A stretch of DNA of 64,000 nt from Myxococcales bacterium. Its GTDB lineage: Bacteria; Myxococcota_A; Polyangia; Haliangiales; Haliangiaceae. Positions within the stretch are counted from its first letter, which is position 1, and every line of letters starts with the position of its first letter. Below, piece by piece: positions 56,967-64,000 of this stretch. The stretch is from the NCBI GenBank assembly GCA_016720595.1, contig JADKKI010000015.1, positions 62,001 through 126,000 on the forward strand, written 5' to 3'. A program made the position numbers and the translations under genes. The notes under the pieces were generated by a model. The model did no database searches and was not told the origin of the DNA. It saw only the letters and a list, made by a program, of their open reading frames with translations.

Positions 56967-58346
56967 TCAGCGCCGCTCGCCGCGGACGGCGCGTTCCACG
57001 ATCGGTGGGCGCGCCGTGCGCAGCGGCGTCGGCTGCTGCGCCATCGCGATCGAGATCGTACCGGCCGGGAGGTACGCACCGATCTCGCTCCACCAGTACA
57101 GATCCCGATCGAGGATCGGGAGCGCGCTGGTGTACGAGTCGTCGGGGAGCGTGACGATCTGTACCGTCGGCCCGGCCCACACCGAGCCACTCGACAGGTT
57201 CAGCATCGCGAGGCTGGCCGGCAGCTTCGGGTACGTGACCTCGGTCAGCGAGCCCGGGCCGTACGCGCTCCACGTGACGTCCGCACTACCGAGCGTGAGC
57301 TTGGCCTGCACCGCCACGATGTCGGCGCCGGCGAGGTTCTCGCTCGTCCACTGCACGCGGTCGATGGACGTCGTCGGGGCGGTGACCGAGGGTCCGAGGA
57401 GCGCGAGATCGAACCGCCGGTTTCCGAACGGCTGATCGACGTGCTCGATCGTCAGCCTTCCGGATGCGTTGTTCCCGTCGTCAAACCAGGTCCCGAATGT
57501 CGAGCCCGGCACTATCGGCGGGCCATCGAGCACCACCTGCGCAGCCCCCGAGACGACCTCGCTCGAGTCGCCATCGATCACGATCGCATCCGCCGCGGTC
57601 GCGCCGGGCAGCGCGAACACGCCCCACACGTTCGTGATCGAGGCGGGCAGGCCGTCGTACTGGATCGCGTACTTCTCGTTGTCGAGCCAGGCGCTGGTCG
57701 GCGTGGTCATCCCGCCGCTGGTCAGCGTGACATCGCCGAGTGGCATCCACGACCACGGATCGCCGGAGCTGAGCGCCTGCGCGTAGAGCGGCACTGTCGC
57801 GCCCGCGCAGACCGTCGCGAACTTGAACGTCGCGGTCGTGCCCACGCTCGCCGCCTGCTCCGAATCCACGCACTGGCCCGGGCCGCGGACCCGGCTGTCC
57901 GTGATCATCATGTCGGTGAACGCGGGCAGGTTCGCCGTCATCGTCGCGGTGGTCTTGACCGGCACCGCGCGGCCACCCACCGTCAGGTCGAGGTCGCCGT
58001 TCAGGTGGGTGAACGAATACAGGAGCCACCGCGTCGCGCCGAGATCGGGTGCGGGCCGCGCGATGTGGATCTCGGACGACCCCGCGATCGACACCGACAC
58101 GGTGCCGCTCGCCAAGGTCTGCGCCGTGGTCGTGGCGCCACCCGGCTCGATCACGATCACGTACGCACCCGCGATCGGCTGCCCCGCGGCGGTCTCGCCC
58201 TCTTCTCCGAGCACCGTGACCCGAGCCGTCCCGGGTGTCGCGACCTCGGCGTCTGCCATCACGCCACCATCCGCCGATGGCGTGACGTCGGAAAACCCGA
58301 ACCGACACGCCGACAGCGTCAGCAGCAGCAGACCCAGACCTCTCAT
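56967..58346 (-). CDS. Large lipoprotein of unknown function
   Basis: ATG 58346 (preceded by GTG 58349) gives MRGLGLLLLTLSAC, lipobox TLSAC (Cys about 14). After an Asp-rich spacer (DVTPSADGG) comes a beta-sandwich-like protein of about 440 residues: GTARVTVLGEEGETAAGQPI, AYVIVIEPGGATTTA (carboxypeptidase-regulatory-like repeats) and a long Thr/Ser-rich beta region. No enzyme motif. Likely an outer-membrane or surface lipoprotein. -10 TACCCT (complement of 58354-58359) lies seven bases before the ATG and inside an inverted repeat. Confidence 0.72.
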   Translation of the reverse strand: MRGLGLLLLTLSACRFGFSDVTPSADGGVMADAEVATPGTARVTVLGEEGETAAGQPIAGAYVIVIEPGGATTTAQTLASGTVSVSIAGSSEIHIARPAPDLGATRWLLYSFTHLNGDLDLTVGGRAVPVKTTATMTANLPAFTDMMITDSRVRGPGQCVDSEQAASVGTTATFKFATVCAGATVPLYAQALSSGDPWSWMPLGDVTLTSGGMTTPTSAWLDNEKYAIQYDGLPASITNVWGVFALPGATAADAIVIDGDSSEVVSGAAQVVLDGPPIVPGSTFGTWFDDGNNASGRLTIEHVDQPFGNRRFDLALLGPSVTAPTTSIDRVQWTSENLAGADIVAVQAKLTLGSADVTWSAYGPGSLTEVTYPKLPASLAMLNLSSGSVWAGPTVQIVTLPDDSYTSALPILDRDLYWWSEIGAYLPAGTISIAMAQQPTPLRTARPPIVERAVRGERR

Positions 58347-58349
58347 CAC

Positions 58350-58429
58350 CTCCAGGGTAAGCCGTAACCCAGACCACTTTCTACGTGGGTACGGCTCCTA
58401 CCCTGGAGCCAGCCAGCCGTGGCGGCTGG

Positions 58430-58431
<2 letters not shown>
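58350..58431. terminator. Inverted repeats between EF-G and the lipoprotein gene, possible terminator
   Basis: An imperfect long stem pairs CTCCAGGGTA (58350-58359) with TACCCTGGAG (58399-58408) and AGCCGTAACCC (58360-58370) with GGGTACGGCT (58387-58396). A second perfect stem, AGCCAGCCG/CGGCTGGCT (58411-58419 with 58423-58431), overlaps the EF-G stop codon. There is no T-run, so rho-independent termination is only suggested. The first stem contains the -10 of the next gene. Confidence 0.5.
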
Positions 58432-60610
<2,179 letters not shown>

Positions 60611-60695
60611 GTGGACGTTCTCCAGTAAATGCGCGGGATTGCTACCTTGACCACGTCACCAATGCAAGTGCGGACTGGGAACGAGTGTCCCCGTC

Positions 60696-62546
<1,851 letters not shown>

Positions 62547-62585
62547 GGCCGACGTCCGAGGGTTTATGTTCTATCCTGATCGTGG

Positions 62586-64000
62586 ATGTTCGTCTCGCGC
62601 GTGCCGCTCGCGGCGCTCCTGATCGCTTCGAGCGCGGCGGCGGCGCCAGGGCGCCGGGTCACCGTCGACGTGCCTCCGGTGGCCACGCCTGCGGGGCCGC
62701 TCTCGCACACGATCGTGCTCGAGCGCTGCACGGGCAACTGCACCGTGACCAACGGTGGGACCAACGCGATCGGGATGATGTCCTCGATCCCGCAAGGAAC
62801 CGGGCCGTTCACGATCCGCGAGTTCAAGGACAGCATGGGCCAGACCGGGGTCGCGGCCGATGCGGAGTGGAACGCGATCGTCACCTGCGTGCGCGAGGTC
62901 TACTCGCCCTTCGACGTGACCGTGACCGACACGCGCCCGGTCGGTGGGACGACGTATCACCTGGCGATCGTCGCCGGCGTCCCGCAGGAGGCCGGCCTCC
63001 CGGCGGACATCCTCGGGATCGCACCGCTGGCGGGCGACTGCTCCGCACAGGACAACGTGATCTCGTTCTCGTTCGCGAACACGCACCCCACCACCAGCCG
63101 CGTGCTCAACATCTGCTGGACGGTCGCGCAGGAGAGCGCCCACGCGTTCGGCCTCGATCACGAGTTCATGTTCTTCGACGGGAAGTCGAGCTGTAGCGAT
63201 CCGATGACCTATCGGATGGACTGCGGCGGCCAGCGGTTCTTCCGCAACAAGGGCGCCCAGTGCGGGGAGTTCGCCGCCAAGCCGGCCTGCAAGTGCACGC
63301 CGAGCCAGAACTCGCACGCCAAGCTGCTCGAGGTGTTCGGCCCCGGCACGCCGATCACGCCGCCGCCCACGTCGGTGATCACGTTCCCACAGCCCGATGC
63401 GACCGCGCTCGGCGCCTCGGTCGGGGCCCGCGCCGGATCTCAGCGCGGGATCACCAAGGTCGAGCTGCTGATCAACGGCTTCGTGTGGGCCACCGTGCCC
63501 GGTGCCGCGATCGGGGGCAACGGTCAGCCCAACCCCGGCGACTACCAGATCAGCGTCCCGGCGAGCGTCCCGAAGAGCATCGTCGACCTCGTGGTGCGCG
63601 CCACCGATGATCTCGGAACGTCCACCGACTCGGCCCAGATCACGGTCACCAACGGGGCACCATGCACGGACGCCTCGGTTTGCGCGGAGTTCCAGAACTG
63701 CGAGAACGGCCGCTGCCTGTGGGACCCTCCGATCGGCGAGCTCGGTGACGAGTGCAAGTACACCGAGTTCTGCAAGAGCAATCTTTGCGTCGATACGTCG
63801 GCCGGGAAGCTGTGCTCGGAGCCGTGCGAGCCTGGCAGTGACTCATGTCCCATGGACCTCGCATGCGTGCAGGCCAGCCCGGGGGCCGGCGTGTGTCTAC
63901 CCAAGGGCGATGCGGGCTGCTGCGAGACCGGCACGGGAGGCGCGAGTCCGTGGATCCACGGTGGGTTCGCGGCGCTCGTGATCGGGCTCGTGGGGAGGCG
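62586..64000 (+). CDS. Metzincin-like protein with altered zinc motif and MYXO-CTERM (3' end outside window)
   Basis: ATG 62586 begins a signal peptide (MFVSRVPLAALLIASSAAAA). The zinc site reads VAQESAHAFGLDHEF: a Gln replaces the first His of HExxHxxGxxH, and a Met-turn-like segment DPMTYRM follows. The paralogue at 52217 has the full motif, so this protein may bind zinc weakly or act without catalysis. An Ig-like region (TKVELLINGFVWATVPG) follows, then Cys-rich repeats (CTDASVCAEFQNCENGRC, CKYTEFCKSNLC) and a MYXO-CTERM start, GDAGCCETG then a helix, cut by the window end. About 472 residues are visible. -10-like TATCCT at 62572-62577, eight bases before the ATG. Confidence 0.8.
   Translation, partial: MFVSRVPLAALLIASSAAAAPGRRVTVDVPPVATPAGPLSHTIVLERCTGNCTVTNGGTNAIGMMSSIPQGTGPFTIREFKDSMGQTGVAADAEWNAIVTCVREVYSPFDVTVTDTRPVGGTTYHLAIVAGVPQEAGLPADILGIAPLAGDCSAQDNVISFSFANTHPTTSRVLNICWTVAQESAHAFGLDHEFMFFDGKSSCSDPMTYRMDCGGQRFFRNKGAQCGEFAAKPACKCTPSQNSHAKLLEVFGPGTPITPPPTSVITFPQPDATALGASVGARAGSQRGITKVELLINGFVWATVPGAAIGGNGQPNPGDYQISVPASVPKSIVDLVVRATDDLGTSTDSAQITVTNGAPCTDASVCAEFQNCENGRCLWDPPIGELGDECKYTEFCKSNLCVDTSAGKLCSEPCEPGSDSCPMDLACVQASPGAGVCLPKGDAGCCETGTGGASPWIHGGFAALVIGLVGR

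Overview
The window is high-GC DNA from a delta-proteobacterial or Myxococcota-type organism, probably of the Haliangium/Kofleria kind. Evidence: MYXO-CTERM-style C-termini (Gly/Cys motif, membrane helix, Arg cluster) on three secreted proteins, MopE-like Asp/Cys calcium-motif repeats, many lipoproteins with Cys-rich tails, a kinase with a zinc-finger front and an AgmX-like tail, and an mtEFG1/spdEFG1-type EF-G. No tRNA, rRNA, CRISPR array, insertion sequence or prophage was seen.

Layout. 1-9.8 kb: end of a fructosamine-kinase gene, a small DUF3060-like exported protein, an acyl-CoA dehydrogenase resembling methylsuccinyl-CoA dehydrogenase, two large secreted Cys-rich repeat proteins (von Willebrand A and formylglycine-enzyme-like), and a DTW tRNA-modification enzyme. 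9.9-19.5 kb: a tightly coupled operon of membrane SpoIIE-type phosphatase, two tandem paralogous TonB receptors, an exported TPR protein and a PhnD-like binding protein. 19.5-26.7 kb: Xaa-Pro dipeptidase, triple-FKBP lipoprotein, NahK-like sugar kinase, small membrane protein, secreted M36-like protease. 26.7-33.4 kb: a divergent signalling locus (two histidine kinases one way; receiver-HDOD regulator, Cys-rich lipoprotein, porin and PstS-like protein the other). 33.4-40.5 kb: EF-hand protein, lipoproteins, esterase, pseudokinase-receiver hybrid, AlkA-type glycosylase, EamA transporter. 40.5-51.1 kb: a polyhydroxyalkanoate (PHA) region with phaC, acyl-CoA ligase, a very short PhaE-like subunit, two related lipoproteins, a hydrolase/beta-barrel fusion, the regulator phaR on a divergent promoter, and a separate phasin gene. 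51.4-64 kb: deacetylase, two metzincin-like proteins, DUF1990 protein, lipoproteins, a second acyl-CoA ligase, EF-G and a Ser/Thr kinase.

Sequence quality matters here. Five genes carry single-base frameshifts in otherwise intact reading frames (near 3840, 10621, 21690, 31600 and 52262). Two stretches (15721-16180 and 51180-51360) are degenerate poly-G that looks like a sequencing or assembly artefact; the first hides the end of one gene and the start of the next.

A recurring regulatory feature is a -10-like hexamer ending only 5-9 bases (most often 6) before the start codon of first-in-operon genes, which predicts that many genes are transcribed without a 5' leader. In the PHA region TTGC...GCAA-type palindromes overlap or flank these promoters and are candidate PhaR operators linking the PHA operon, phaR and the phasin.
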